Positions 43,876 to 52,205 of a stretch of 64,000 nucleotides of DNA are shown here, piece after piece (the first letter of the stretch is position 1; every line of letters begins with the position of its first letter). The DNA is taken from assembly GCF_021530565.1 (NCBI RefSeq), contig NZ_JAKGBI010000020.1:1-64000 (forward strand), read 5' to 3'. The position numbers were made by a program, and so were the translations under genes. The notes under the pieces were generated by a model. It ran no database searches, was not told the origin of the DNA, and saw nothing but the letters and a program-made list of their open reading frames with translations. This DNA is from Pseudoalteromonas sp. SMS1 (GTDB lineage Bacteria > Pseudomonadota > Gammaproteobacteria > Enterobacterales > Alteromonadaceae).

Positions 43876-46022
43876 GCAGGTTCCGCCTCCTCGCCTTTCA
43901 AATCAACTAACAGCTCCGTTGAACCAGGTCGGCGTAGTCCACTTAGCTTTATCAAGCCGCTTATATCAATGATCAGAGAAACCGTCCCGTCGCCTAAGAT
44001 AGTCGCACCAGAGATGCCGTCTACTTTTTGATAGTTCGCCTCAAGACTTTTAATAACAACTTGCTGCTGAGCAAGTAAATCATCCACCAGCAAACCAATT
44101 TTGTAATTGTCACTTTCAACAACGACCAACAGCGTTTTATCTAGCTCCTCACGCGCGCCTTGATGGCTGAAAATGTCGTACAACCGCAAAATAGGAATGT
44201 ACTCTTCTCTTAATCGCAACACTTCCAATCCTTTCCCCACTTTGCTCACTTTCGAGATATCAATTTGTAAGGATTCAACAATTGAAATGAGAGGAATGAT
44301 GTAAGTATGTTGTGCAACTTGTACTAACTGGCCATCTAAAATCGCTAAAGTGAGTGGTAATCGAATCGTAAATGTAGAGCCAACCCCTTGCTTGGATGTC
44401 ACTTCCACCGACCCATTTAATGCTTGGATATTACGCCTAACCACATCCATGCCTACACCTCTCCCTGAGATATCGCTGACACTGTCAGCGGTAGAAAAGC
44501 CAGGCATAAAAATAAGCTCGTTGATTTCCTCAACACTTAGTTCATCTGATTCTTGAATTAAGCCATTGGATATGGCCTTGCTACGTATTTTCTCAGTATC
44601 CAGCCCTTTACCGTCATCCATTATCTCTATGACAATATTTCCGCCTTGATGAAATGCATTCAGGGTGACTGTACCAACTGGATCTTTACCGTTGGCGATG
44701 CGCTCTTCTGGGGTTTCTAAGCCATGATCGAGAGAGTTCCTAACTAAGTGCACCATCGGATCGGAAAGCTTTTCCATCACTGTTTTATCAAGCTCTGTTT
44801 GCTCACCAACGAGTTTTAACTCAACTTGTTTGTTTAATTTCTGAGATGTATCTCTTACTAGTCGAGGAAACCGACTGAAGACAAAACTTATGGGAAGCAT
44901 CCTGATACGCATCACATTTTCTTGCAAATCCCGAGTATTATGGGCGAGCTGCGTGAGCCCTTCTTGCAGCGCTGCAATGCTCGATTCTGTTATGTCTTGG
45001 TCTCCAATTTGGCTGAGCATCGCCTGAGTAATTACTAACTCACCCACCATATTAATAAGTGAGTCCACTTTATCAATACCTACACGTATGGATGTTGCCC
45101 CAGAATCATTGGTTTTCCTGCCATCAGTTTTGGTATTCTTAACGGTTTCAACTTTTTGCTGCACTGTGGCAAGCGTTTGTTGTGCCTGCTCAGTCACTGT
45201 ATCTTGTTTGACTGTGCTCACACCGCTTTCTGATTCTAAATTTGGCGCTGTAGTTTGCTCTGTTTCTTGCTTGGGCTGAGGGTGTGCAGGTTCGTCGTCA
45301 AAGAGTCCGCCGCATGCTTCGATTTTTATTTCAGCGTCATCTTCAACCCACTCGAATATTTCGGCAATGGCTTGTTCTTCGCAGGTAGTCGTCAAGAAAA
45401 AACGCCAATGTAAAAAACAATCCTCAGGGTCAAACTCTAAAAAGTCGGGAATGGCGTCGTGAAATGCACTGGTTTCTAACTCACCCAGTTCTGCCAACTC
45501 CGAGAACATATAGAGCGGCTCATTTCCCGTTTTAAACAAGTGAGGTTCGGGTTTAAATTCAATCTGATAAGTCGTACTCTGCGACGTCTCAACTTCTGTC
45601 TGAGAGGGTTCAGCGCTTTCAGTCGCGCTTTCCTCACCCCCGAGGATCGCTTCAAAGCGGGCCTTTAATTCTTGGGATTCGCTTAAATCTGGCTCATCTT
45701 CTGCTTGAAGCGCACTCAATAACCCTCTCACACAGTCGACAGATTTGAGCAGTAAGTTTACATGCTCAGCAGTAAGTACTCTTTGCCCATCACGAATTTG
45801 ATCAAGTAACGTTTCAAGAACATGAGTAAAATCAGAAACAGATACAAACCCAAACGTCCCACTGCCTCCTTTGATAGAGTGCGCAGCTCTGAAGATGGTA
45901 TTAATGGTTTCGGAATCTTCTTTACCTGGTTCCAGATTTAAAAGCTCTGCCTCCATGGCATCCAAACCTTCAAAGCTCTCCTCAAAGAACACATCAAAAA
46001 ACTGACTTAAATCGATACTCAT
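43872..46022 (-). CDS. cheA: Chemotaxis histidine kinase CheA
   Basis: 716 residues. Hpt domain with H48 (FRAAHSIKGGSGTFGF), an acidic linker, a P2-like domain (about 165-250), a second linker rich in Gln/Thr, dimerisation domain (about 315-370), ATPase domain (N-box HLVRNSLDHG; DDGKGLD; GRGVGMDVV) and C-terminal CheW-like regulatory domain. Phosphorylates the CheY and CheB encoded alongside. Confidence 0.97.
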   Translation of the reverse strand: MSIDLSQFFDVFFEESFEGLDAMEAELLNLEPGKEDSETINTIFRAAHSIKGGSGTFGFVSVSDFTHVLETLLDQIRDGQRVLTAEHVNLLLKSVDCVRGLLSALQAEDEPDLSESQELKARFEAILGGEESATESAEPSQTEVETSQSTTYQIEFKPEPHLFKTGNEPLYMFSELAELGELETSAFHDAIPDFLEFDPEDCFLHWRFFLTTTCEEQAIAEIFEWVEDDAEIKIEACGGLFDDEPAHPQPKQETEQTTAPNLESESGVSTVKQDTVTEQAQQTLATVQQKVETVKNTKTDGRKTNDSGATSIRVGIDKVDSLINMVGELVITQAMLSQIGDQDITESSIAALQEGLTQLAHNTRDLQENVMRIRMLPISFVFSRFPRLVRDTSQKLNKQVELKLVGEQTELDKTVMEKLSDPMVHLVRNSLDHGLETPEERIANGKDPVGTVTLNAFHQGGNIVIEIMDDGKGLDTEKIRSKAISNGLIQESDELSVEEINELIFMPGFSTADSVSDISGRGVGMDVVRRNIQALNGSVEVTSKQGVGSTFTIRLPLTLAILDGQLVQVAQHTYIIPLISIVESLQIDISKVSKVGKGLEVLRLREEYIPILRLYDIFSHQGAREELDKTLLVVVESDNYKIGLLVDDLLAQQQVVIKSLEANYQKVDGISGATILGDGTVSLIIDISGLIKLSGLRRPGSTELLVDLKGEEAEPA

Positions 46023-46041
46023 GCCTATACCTCTTGTGGTA

Positions 46042-46404
46042 CTAGCGGATGACTTTTTTCAATACTGCTAACAATTGATCCGGATTGAAGGGTTTCACTA
46101 TCCAGCCAGTTGCACCAGCCGCTTTTCCTTCACTTTTTTTATCTAGCCCTGACTCGGTTGTTAACATGAGCAAAGGGGTGAATTTATAATTAGGTAAATT
46201 CCTTAACTCTCTGATTAATGTGATCCCATCCATCACGGGCATATTTACATCTGAGATCACGGCATCGAATCCTTGCTGCTTCGCAAGATTGAGCGCTTCG
46301 CTACCGTCCTTTGCCTCTGTGACATCAAACCCTGCTTTTTTAAGAGTGAAGCCCACCATTTGTCTCATCGAAGCAGAATCATCCACAGCTAAAATCTTTT
46401 TCAT
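46042..46404 (-). CDS. cheY: Chemotaxis response regulator CheY
   Basis: 120-residue single receiver domain. Acidic pair D8-D9, phospho-acceptor D52 (ISDVNMP), Thr in LMLTTES, and Lys in VKPFNP. Located just upstream of cheA. Confidence 0.95.
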   Translation of the reverse strand: MKKILAVDDSASMRQMVGFTLKKAGFDVTEAKDGSEALNLAKQQGFDAVISDVNMPVMDGITLIRELRNLPNYKFTPLLMLTTESGLDKKSEGKAAGATGWIVKPFNPDQLLAVLKKVIR

Positions 46405-46413
46405 ATTGACCTC

Positions 46414-46686
46414 TTAAATCTTACTGCTAAAGGATAAAATATCGGTTAAACCTAACTGCTCAACAGATTCAAAAAGAACAGGGCTTTCACCGTGCCAAGT
46501 AATCTGTTGATCTGAATTCATCAAACGTTTTTGCAGTGCACACAGCATCTGGATACTTGCCGTATCTACTTTGCTCACATCATGGATGTCGATACAGATG
46601 GGCTGCCCCGTTTCCAGCTCGTGAACAAACTGCTGGTGCAGCTCTTCAACTTTATTGATAACTAACTCTGAAGGAAGTTTTATCAT
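46414..46686 (-). CDS. STAS domain protein of the chemosensory operon
   Basis: 90 residues, a single STAS (SpoIIAA/MlaB-like) domain with the DVSKVDTASIQMLCAL loop around the usual phospho-serine/threonine position (the S or T in DTASI). First gene of the STAS-cheY-cheA-cheW-MCP-cheR-cheD-cheB operon. STAS proteins head several alphaproteobacterial and gammaproteobacterial chemosensory operons, but their role there is unclear. No anti-sigma kinase or PP2C phosphatase partner is seen nearby. Confidence 0.87.
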   Translation of the reverse strand: MIKLPSELVINKVEELHQQFVHELETGQPICIDIHDVSKVDTASIQMLCALQKRLMNSDQQITWHGESPVLFESVEQLGLTDILSFSSKI

Positions 46687-46816
46687 GCGCTTGGCACATT
46701 CCCTGTAAAAGTTATAGATAAGATTAGATTAGTCGTTGATGATGAAATTGCCAAAAATCTTGGCAAAAGAAATTAAATATTTTGTATTTAGAATAGGATC
46801 TTGCGTCACAGACGCA

Positions 46817-47431
46817 TTACTTGCTTTTTTCCAAAATTATTCTAAAGTCTCGCACCATTTTCTCTGCATTGATATTTGGTACTTCACCTTTTTTAAATTC
46901 TGGTTTAAAAATCGCTTCTAGCTTACCTTGCGGGTTAATTAATGCGATAGAGGCACTATGATCTACATAGTAATCTGAGCCTCCATCCTCATTGATTGCA
47001 TATATAAGCCCAATGTCTCGTACAAATGGAAAAAGTACTTTATGTTGCTGCGTGGCGGCAATAAATGTGTCATCAAAGTAAGCAATATAGGCCTGACGCT
47101 TTGCACTTGTATCGCGACTGGGATCCACTGATATAAACCACACTTGAGAATCTGCCAATTGCCTGATTTTGGTATTTATATGGGTAAGTTTGGAGAGTGT
47201 CATCGGGCAAATATCTGGGCAGCTAGTATACCCAAGAAACAATAAATTCCACCGTCCCAAAAAATGTGCATTTGTCACCGGTTGCTCATACTGATCAGAA
47301 AGCGTAAACGCGTTTAGCTGTTTTGGCTCGGGATAATGAACGGTTAACTCAGAAACCGACTCCTCTGGTGAGCAAGCAGAGAGTATGCAGATTAGAATAC
47401 TCATGACTGTAAACATTAATATTAATCGCAT
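46817..47431 (-). CDS. SCO1/SenC family copper chaperone
   Basis: 204 residues with an N-terminal helix or lipobox-like signal (LICILSACSP, cysteine about 20, so probably a lipoprotein). Thioredoxin-like fold with the copper-binding CPDICP motif and the distal histidine in VDHSAS. Delivers copper to the CuA centre of cytochrome oxidase subunit II. Last gene of the oxidase operon; TAATG junction with ctaB. Confidence 0.93.
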   Translation of the reverse strand: MRLILMFTVMSILICILSACSPEESVSELTVHYPEPKQLNAFTLSDQYEQPVTNAHFLGRWNLLFLGYTSCPDICPMTLSKLTHINTKIRQLADSQVWFISVDPSRDTSAKRQAYIAYFDDTFIAATQQHKVLFPFVRDIGLIYAINEDGGSDYYVDHSASIALINPQGKLEAIFKPEFKKGEVPNINAEKMVRDFRIILEKSK

Positions 47432-48336
47432 TATAAAACCAGCTTATCGATGAATAATACAATAAAGAGTATCAATAAATACGTTATTGAAAAACGGAAA
47501 ACGGACATTGCTGTCTCCGAGTTTGATTCAAAATAAAGTGTAATTATTTTTTGAACAAACAGGGCATTTAATATACTCGAAGTAATGAGGTAAACCCAGC
47601 CAGACATACCAATCAAAAATGGTAATAAACACACCAATGTTAATAACAGCGAATAGATCAACATACACAATTTGGTAAATTTGACGCCATGAGTGACGGG
47701 TAACATGGGAATATTCGCGCGTTCATAATCCTGCCTTCTTGCTATTGCTAACGCCCAGAAGTGCGGTGGTGTCCACGTGAAAATGATCATGACTAACAGC
47801 CAGGGCTCAGCGTGAAAAGAACCCGTTTCACTGATCCATCCAAGCAACGGCGGCATCGCTCCCGCCAATCCACCAATCACGATATTTTGTGGCGTCATAT
47901 GTTTTAAAAAGACGGAATACACGACGGCGTAACCAAACAACGCCCCTACTGTCAGTAATGTGCATAGCCAATTACTAAATATTAGCAACAGCGCAACGCC
48001 ACTTATGCCAATACAAGCGGCAAAATAATAGGCTTGTTTAGACGTCAATTGCTGCTGCACAAGAGGCCGATGACGAGTACGGGCCATTTGTTGATCTCGA
48101 TCTTGGTCGACGACGTGATTTATTGCCGCAGCGGCGGCTGAAACCAAACCAATACCTGCCAAGCTGGCAAACTGCAGCACCCACGAGCGGTCCATATCAG
48201 GTGCCAACACAACCCCTACCCAGGCTGTCACCATGAGCATTAGTACCACTTTCATTTTGCATATTTTAAGGTAAATATGGATGCTTTTAGGTAACCCCGA
48301 AATCGCCCCTCGATATTTTTCTGCCAATAAATTCAT
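47431..48336 (-). CDS. ctaB: Protoheme IX farnesyltransferase
   Basis: Converts heme b to heme o in the inner membrane. 301 residues from the ATG at 48336 (MNLLAEKYRG), which overlaps ctaA by 4 bp (ATGA); the frame extends to 48372. UbiA-fold with about nine helices; prenyl-diphosphate motif NHVVDQDRDQ (about 95-104) and second motif YERANIPMLP. Confidence 0.95.
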   Translation of the reverse strand: MNLLAEKYRGAISGLPKSIHIYLKICKMKVVLMLMVTAWVGVVLAPDMDRSWVLQFASLAGIGLVSAAAAAINHVVDQDRDQQMARTRHRPLVQQQLTSKQAYYFAACIGISGVALLLIFSNWLCTLLTVGALFGYAVVYSVFLKHMTPQNIVIGGLAGAMPPLLGWISETGSFHAEPWLLVMIIFTWTPPHFWALAIARRQDYERANIPMLPVTHGVKFTKLCMLIYSLLLTLVCLLPFLIGMSGWVYLITSSILNALFVQKIITLYFESNSETAMSVFRFSITYLLILFIVLFIDKLVL

Positions 48337-49328
48337 AGCATCACCTTTTTCGCACGTCCAAGAAAGTAGCACACCCGAATTAAAGACAGTAATAAAATAG
48401 CCGCCATCAAGTTATGAAACAAGGTGAGCAAAATTGGGAAATCAAAGTGTACGATAATTGCACCAATGGCCACTTGCGCTAACACCAGTACCAACACTAG
48501 ATTCGCCGCTCGACGAATCATTGGCTGGCGCATTTTTACATGCACAGTCGCAGCTAAAGCAATGATCGACAACACGGTTACAACCGCCCATATTCGATGC
48601 ACCAAATGGATAGACAAACGCGTTTCAAATGGCAATACACCATATTCATAGGTACTCGCGGGTTCGGGAATTTTGAGCAAACTACTCCAAGAAAAAAGTT
48701 CTCCATTTGAACAAAGTGGTAAACCTGTGCAATGGGGCGCGGCATAATTGGCAGCAAGCCAGCCTCCAAGCGCAATTTGCACAATTAAAACGACAGCACA
48801 CGCCAGTCCCGCGTTTAAACAAATTGATGCATTGCCCTCGAAATTAATGGTATGCCTTACAGTCCTAAGATAGATCAGTGTCAACAATGAGAGAATTGTA
48901 AATCCCCCCAATAAATGCCCCATTACAACAAACGGCTGCAAATTTAATGTCACCGTCCACATACCCAACAATGCCTGAAAGCAAATCATAACCAGCAAAC
49001 TGGCCGCAAGTAGCTTCGGTGCTTGTCGTTGATTGGAACGCACGATCACCGCGAAAATAAACAACACCACAACACCGAGCCCGCCGGCAAAGTAACGGTG
49101 TATCATTTCAATCCATGCTTTGCGCGGCTCTAATCGACTGCTTGGGAACTCTTGCTGAGCAATCGCAATCTCGTGTAACTCATTTGGCACTGTCAAAAAC
49201 CCATAGCACCCAGGCCAATCCGGGCAACCAAGTCCCGCGTTACTCAAGCGTGTATAAGCCCCCAGAACCACCACACACATCGCCAATATGCAGGCAAATG
49301 TGATTGCGCGATGAAATACTTGCGACAT
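48333..49328 (-). CDS. ctaA: Heme A synthase (COX15/CtaA)
   Basis: 331 residues with eight membrane helices. Conserved heme-ligand histidines in EMIHRYFAG, MGHLLGG, HLVHRIWA and LFHNLMA. Oxidises the C8 methyl of heme o to heme a. An early pair of conserved motifs, GLGCPDWPGC and APHCTGLPLC, carries cysteines at the periplasmic face. Confidence 0.95.
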   Translation of the reverse strand: MSQVFHRAITFACILAMCVVVLGAYTRLSNAGLGCPDWPGCYGFLTVPNELHEIAIAQQEFPSSRLEPRKAWIEMIHRYFAGGLGVVVLFIFAVIVRSNQRQAPKLLAASLLVMICFQALLGMWTVTLNLQPFVVMGHLLGGFTILSLLTLIYLRTVRHTINFEGNASICLNAGLACAVVLIVQIALGGWLAANYAAPHCTGLPLCSNGELFSWSSLLKIPEPASTYEYGVLPFETRLSIHLVHRIWAVVTVLSIIALAATVHVKMRQPMIRRAANLVLVLVLAQVAIGAIIVHFDFPILLTLFHNLMAAILLLSLIRVCYFLGRAKKVML

Positions 49329-49337
49329 ACCCCCTCC

Positions 49338-49808
49338 TTATTTTGAACGTGCATAATTGAGAAGCTTTTTCATGTCTTTTAATAATCCTTTAAGCACCAA
49401 CCGGTTTGATTCTGGGTTGGCTTGGTACAGGTATTCCAATACCACTAAACCATGCTTATCAACCAAATAAAAAGCCCCTGGGGCTAACTCGTGTGAACCA
49501 CTAGACTGCGCAGAGTACGTCTCTTCAAATAGAACAACGGATACTTTTTGACTATGCTTTCCCAACGCCACTTTCAGTTGTTCGGCATTTTCTCGCTGTA
49601 CTTCACAGGCAGTCTGACACTGAGCGGGTAAGTTAAGTACGATAGTCCACATCTTGTCTTCTGACTTGATCGGCAAGATGACTTCGTTTTCCAAAAATCG
49701 CCCGTAATTGGTGGTTGAGGAGGGAGCAAGATCAAACTTCAATACTGCAACGGCTGCCGCGACAGGTAATAAAAAACAGCCAATAAATAGCGCCAATGTT
49801 TTATTCAT
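49338..49808 (-). CDS. Unknown cytochrome oxidase operon protein
   Basis: 156 residues. One membrane helix at the N-terminus (about 5-25) and a soluble periplasmic domain with thioredoxin-like spacing, including a cysteine pair CQTAC (about 60-64) in a position reminiscent of SCO proteins, but no second copper ligand that I can identify. It overlaps the SURF1 gene by 8 bp. Genes of this kind are common between SURF1 and COX15 in gammaproteobacteria; the function is undefined. Confidence 0.82.
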   Translation of the reverse strand: MNKTLALFIGCFLLPVAAAVAVLKFDLAPSSTTNYGRFLENEVILPIKSEDKMWTIVLNLPAQCQTACEVQRENAEQLKVALGKHSQKVSVVLFEETYSAQSSGSHELAPGAFYLVDKHGLVVLEYLYQANPESNRLVLKGLLKDMKKLLNYARSK

Positions 49809-50496
49809 AGTGACTTCTCCCTAGTTTCTTAGACCGACATGCAAAAAAAGCGATCACACCGGCGGAGATACCAATTAACAACCATTGCAATGCGTATGCT
49901 CGGTGTTTATCTGGGCTCATGACCACCGCTTGATAATGAGGCTGAACACCATCAAATAAAGCGTGCTTAGCGATCATCAATAAAGGCGATACCTGTTGCC
50001 CGGTATCTTGGATAAAAAAAGCGCGATCTAAATACTGTAATACATTGCGGTGATGCGCACTTTGATCCGGTGATTTTGCCAGTGTAAACCCTGCCCAATC
50101 ACCAACTTTAAACTCGACATCAATCGTGATTTGACCGGAAGGCAAGTCAAATTCTGGTAACTGTTTACGGTCTTGTCCCGCGGCGATAAAACCTAAATTA
50201 AGTACATAATGCTCTGAATGGCCCAAGGGCTGAAATAGGACAATCAAATCGTATCCCACTCGATTATCCACAATTTGATTATCCAGCAGCCACGAGTTTG
50301 ACATATCAATGTAACCTTGTATTTGCACCGATGCGCCCTGTAATTGTTCAGGATCTGAGACTTTTCGCCACCACTGTTCACTGCTACTCGCGGTAATTTG
50401 GGCAATTATCCCTTGTTTCTCTTGCGCTCTTTGCCATTGCCAAAAAGCCAGCCGAAAACACACAGAAACCACAATCGTCACTGCCAAAATTGTCAT
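49801..50496 (-). CDS. SURF1 family oxidase assembly protein
   Basis: 231 residues with membrane helices at about 3-18 and 207-225 and a periplasmic domain between them. Family motifs: FWQWQRAQEK, VQGYIDMSNSWLLDNQ, VGYDLIVLF, and the closing YALQWLL. Helps insert heme a into subunit I. Confidence 0.92.
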   Translation of the reverse strand: MTILAVTIVVSVCFRLAFWQWQRAQEKQGIIAQITASSSEQWWRKVSDPEQLQGASVQIQGYIDMSNSWLLDNQIVDNRVGYDLIVLFQPLGHSEHYVLNLGFIAAGQDRKQLPEFDLPSGQITIDVEFKVGDWAGFTLAKSPDQSAHHRNVLQYLDRAFFIQDTGQQVSPLLMIAKHALFDGVQPHYQAVVMSPDKHRAYALQWLLIGISAGVIAFFACRSKKLGRSHYE

Positions 50497-50541
50497 TACT
50501 GTACTAGTCTTTTTTTTAAACAGGCTAATGGCAGAACCCTC

Positions 50542-50862
50542 ATGCTAATAAAATGGATTATTACCGCACTACTTTTTGTTATTCTTTATCATTTATTCCG
50601 AGCATTGTTTGTCATGTTAAAGGGTCATGAGACTTCAAAAAGTATGTCAAAACAGCTGGGTAAACGTGTGTTCTTTTCTCTTGCTGTTGTCTTATTTATT
50701 TCACTGTCTAGTCAATTTGGCTTGATAAAACTCAACCGCTTTGCGTCCGCTACAACACATACACAAACACAAACAAACACAACCACACAACATCAACAAA
50801 ATGCCAGTACCAAGCAGCAGCTTGAAACGCAAAATGTTGATGAGAATCTAAATGACCTTTAA
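50542..50862 (+). CDS. DUF2909-like twin-transmembrane protein
   Basis: 106 residues from the ATG at 50542. The first 70 (two helices about 4-22 and 45-60, with RALFVMLKG between) match the small twin-transmembrane proteins often found within cox operons. It is on the opposite strand to the operon, in the gap between SURF1 and subunit III. The Thr/Gln-rich tail from residue about 70 (TQTQTNTTTQ) is the antisense of the conserved end of ctaE, overlapping it by 113 bp, and looks like an acquired read-through extension. Function unknown. Confidence 0.75.
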   Translation: MLIKWIITALLFVILYHLFRALFVMLKGHETSKSMSKQLGKRVFFSLAVVLFISLSSQFGLIKLNRFASATTHTQTQTNTTTQHQQNASTKQQLETQNVDENLNDL

Positions 50863-51625
50863 GGATCCGCAACCAAACGATCAGTAAAATTAAGGCGCCA
50901 AGCGTTACATGCATACCGTGAAATCCTGTCAACATAAAAAACGTATTACCATATATCCCGGAGTCTAATTTGAGACCAAGTTCTTGGTATGCATGAATGT
51001 ATTCTTCTACTTGAAGACCCAAGAAAATAAAGCCCAGTAAAATTGTCACGCCTAAAAACACCGAGAGTTTAGCTCGCTCATCCCGCTCAATCGCAGTATG
51101 CGCAAAGTGTAGGGTGACAGAAGAAGTTAGTAGAATGAGGGTATTGATCAGTGGGAGCCCATGCCAAGGCATCGCTTGTGTTACTTCGCCACTGGGCGTC
51201 ACTAATAACGGCCATACAGCGTCAAAACTCGGCCACAGAACTTCATTCGTCATTAAATTGTTGCTACTGCCACCAAGCCATGGGACTGCAAACATCCGAA
51301 CATAAAATAATGCGCCAAAAAATGCCGCAAAAAACATTACTTCAGAAAAAATAAACCATCCCATACCCTGTCTGAATGAGCGATCCATTTGCGCTGAATA
51401 CAAACCACTCATCGACTCATCTATCACGTGCCTAAACCACCCCACAATCATCGCAATGAGTACTAAAATACCGGCAAATAAGACCCAAGCACCGTAGCTC
51501 GCATCGCTGTTTAATTGCATGACGGTTAAGCCTGCCCCTACGGCAATAAGAAACATGGCTACAGCGCCGACAATTGGCCACGGACTCTGCTCTGGTACAT
51601 AATACGTTTGATAGCCCTTATCCAT
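50750..51625 (-). CDS. ctaE: Cytochrome c oxidase subunit III
   Basis: 291 residues from the ATG at 51625 (MDKGYQTYYVPEQSPWP), overlapping ctaG by 8 bp; the frame extends to 51661. Seven membrane helices with family motifs RQGMGWFIFSEVMFFAAFF and GFHGMHVTLG, ending in HFVDVVWLCLFVFVYVL. Confidence 0.96.
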   Translation of the reverse strand: MDKGYQTYYVPEQSPWPIVGAVAMFLIAVGAGLTVMQLNSDASYGAWVLFAGILVLIAMIVGWFRHVIDESMSGLYSAQMDRSFRQGMGWFIFSEVMFFAAFFGALFYVRMFAVPWLGGSSNNLMTNEVLWPSFDAVWPLLVTPSGEVTQAMPWHGLPLINTLILLTSSVTLHFAHTAIERDERAKLSVFLGVTILLGFIFLGLQVEEYIHAYQELGLKLDSGIYGNTFFMLTGFHGMHVTLGALILLIVWLRILKGHLDSHQHFAFQAAAWYWHFVDVVWLCLFVFVYVL

Positions 51626-52205
51626 TGTTTTGTCCTCGCAGGTAGGTATGCTCAGCGACACTCAGTAACGGCGTCGAATTGTTTTGTGCTTGTGCGGTGT
51701 TGCTTGTAATGTCATACAGCGTATAAGACAAGGTCAGTTCTTGCACATCCGCTGGAAGCTCAGTATCTACATAAAAGCGCAACGTAAACTTCATCGTTTG
51801 GTGTGCGTCTAAACTCTGTTGGTCAAAGCAAAAGCACGCTAGTTTGTGTAAGTATTTCGCCGCTTGGCCCGGTGACACTGAAGGGATCGCTTGCATGACG
51901 CGCGCTTTATCACTTAAGTTTTGCGCCACAAACTCGACCTCAGACAGTTTTCCTGGCTGCACAGTAACGGAGTATTGCTGCGCTTTCACACTAAATGGCG
52001 CACTGCTTTTTGCGTGAGTAGTGAAACTGACATCTACCTTCCTAGATTTGTCTATTTCACTACTTTGCTCTGCCACCACCAAGTCCATTTTGCCATTCAG
52101 CCCAGTGATGTCACAAAACACGTCATAAAGAGGCACTAGTGCAAATGCAAAAGCAAACATGCCCAACACGGCTAAAACCAGCTTTTTCAGTAATGGCGTA
52201 TGCAT
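51618..52205 (-). CDS. ctaG: Cytochrome c oxidase assembly protein CtaG (COX11)
   Basis: 195 residues. One N-terminal helix (about 8-28) and a periplasmic immunoglobulin-like domain. The copper-binding CFCF motif is present in KLACFCFDQQ (about 122-131). Delivers copper to the CuB site of subunit I. The stop of ctaD precedes it directly. Confidence 0.95.
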   Translation of the reverse strand: MHTPLLKKLVLAVLGMFAFAFALVPLYDVFCDITGLNGKMDLVVAEQSSEIDKSRKVDVSFTTHAKSSAPFSVKAQQYSVTVQPGKLSEVEFVAQNLSDKARVMQAIPSVSPGQAAKYLHKLACFCFDQQSLDAHQTMKFTLRFYVDTELPADVQELTLSYTLYDITSNTAQAQNNSTPLLSVAEHTYLRGQNNG

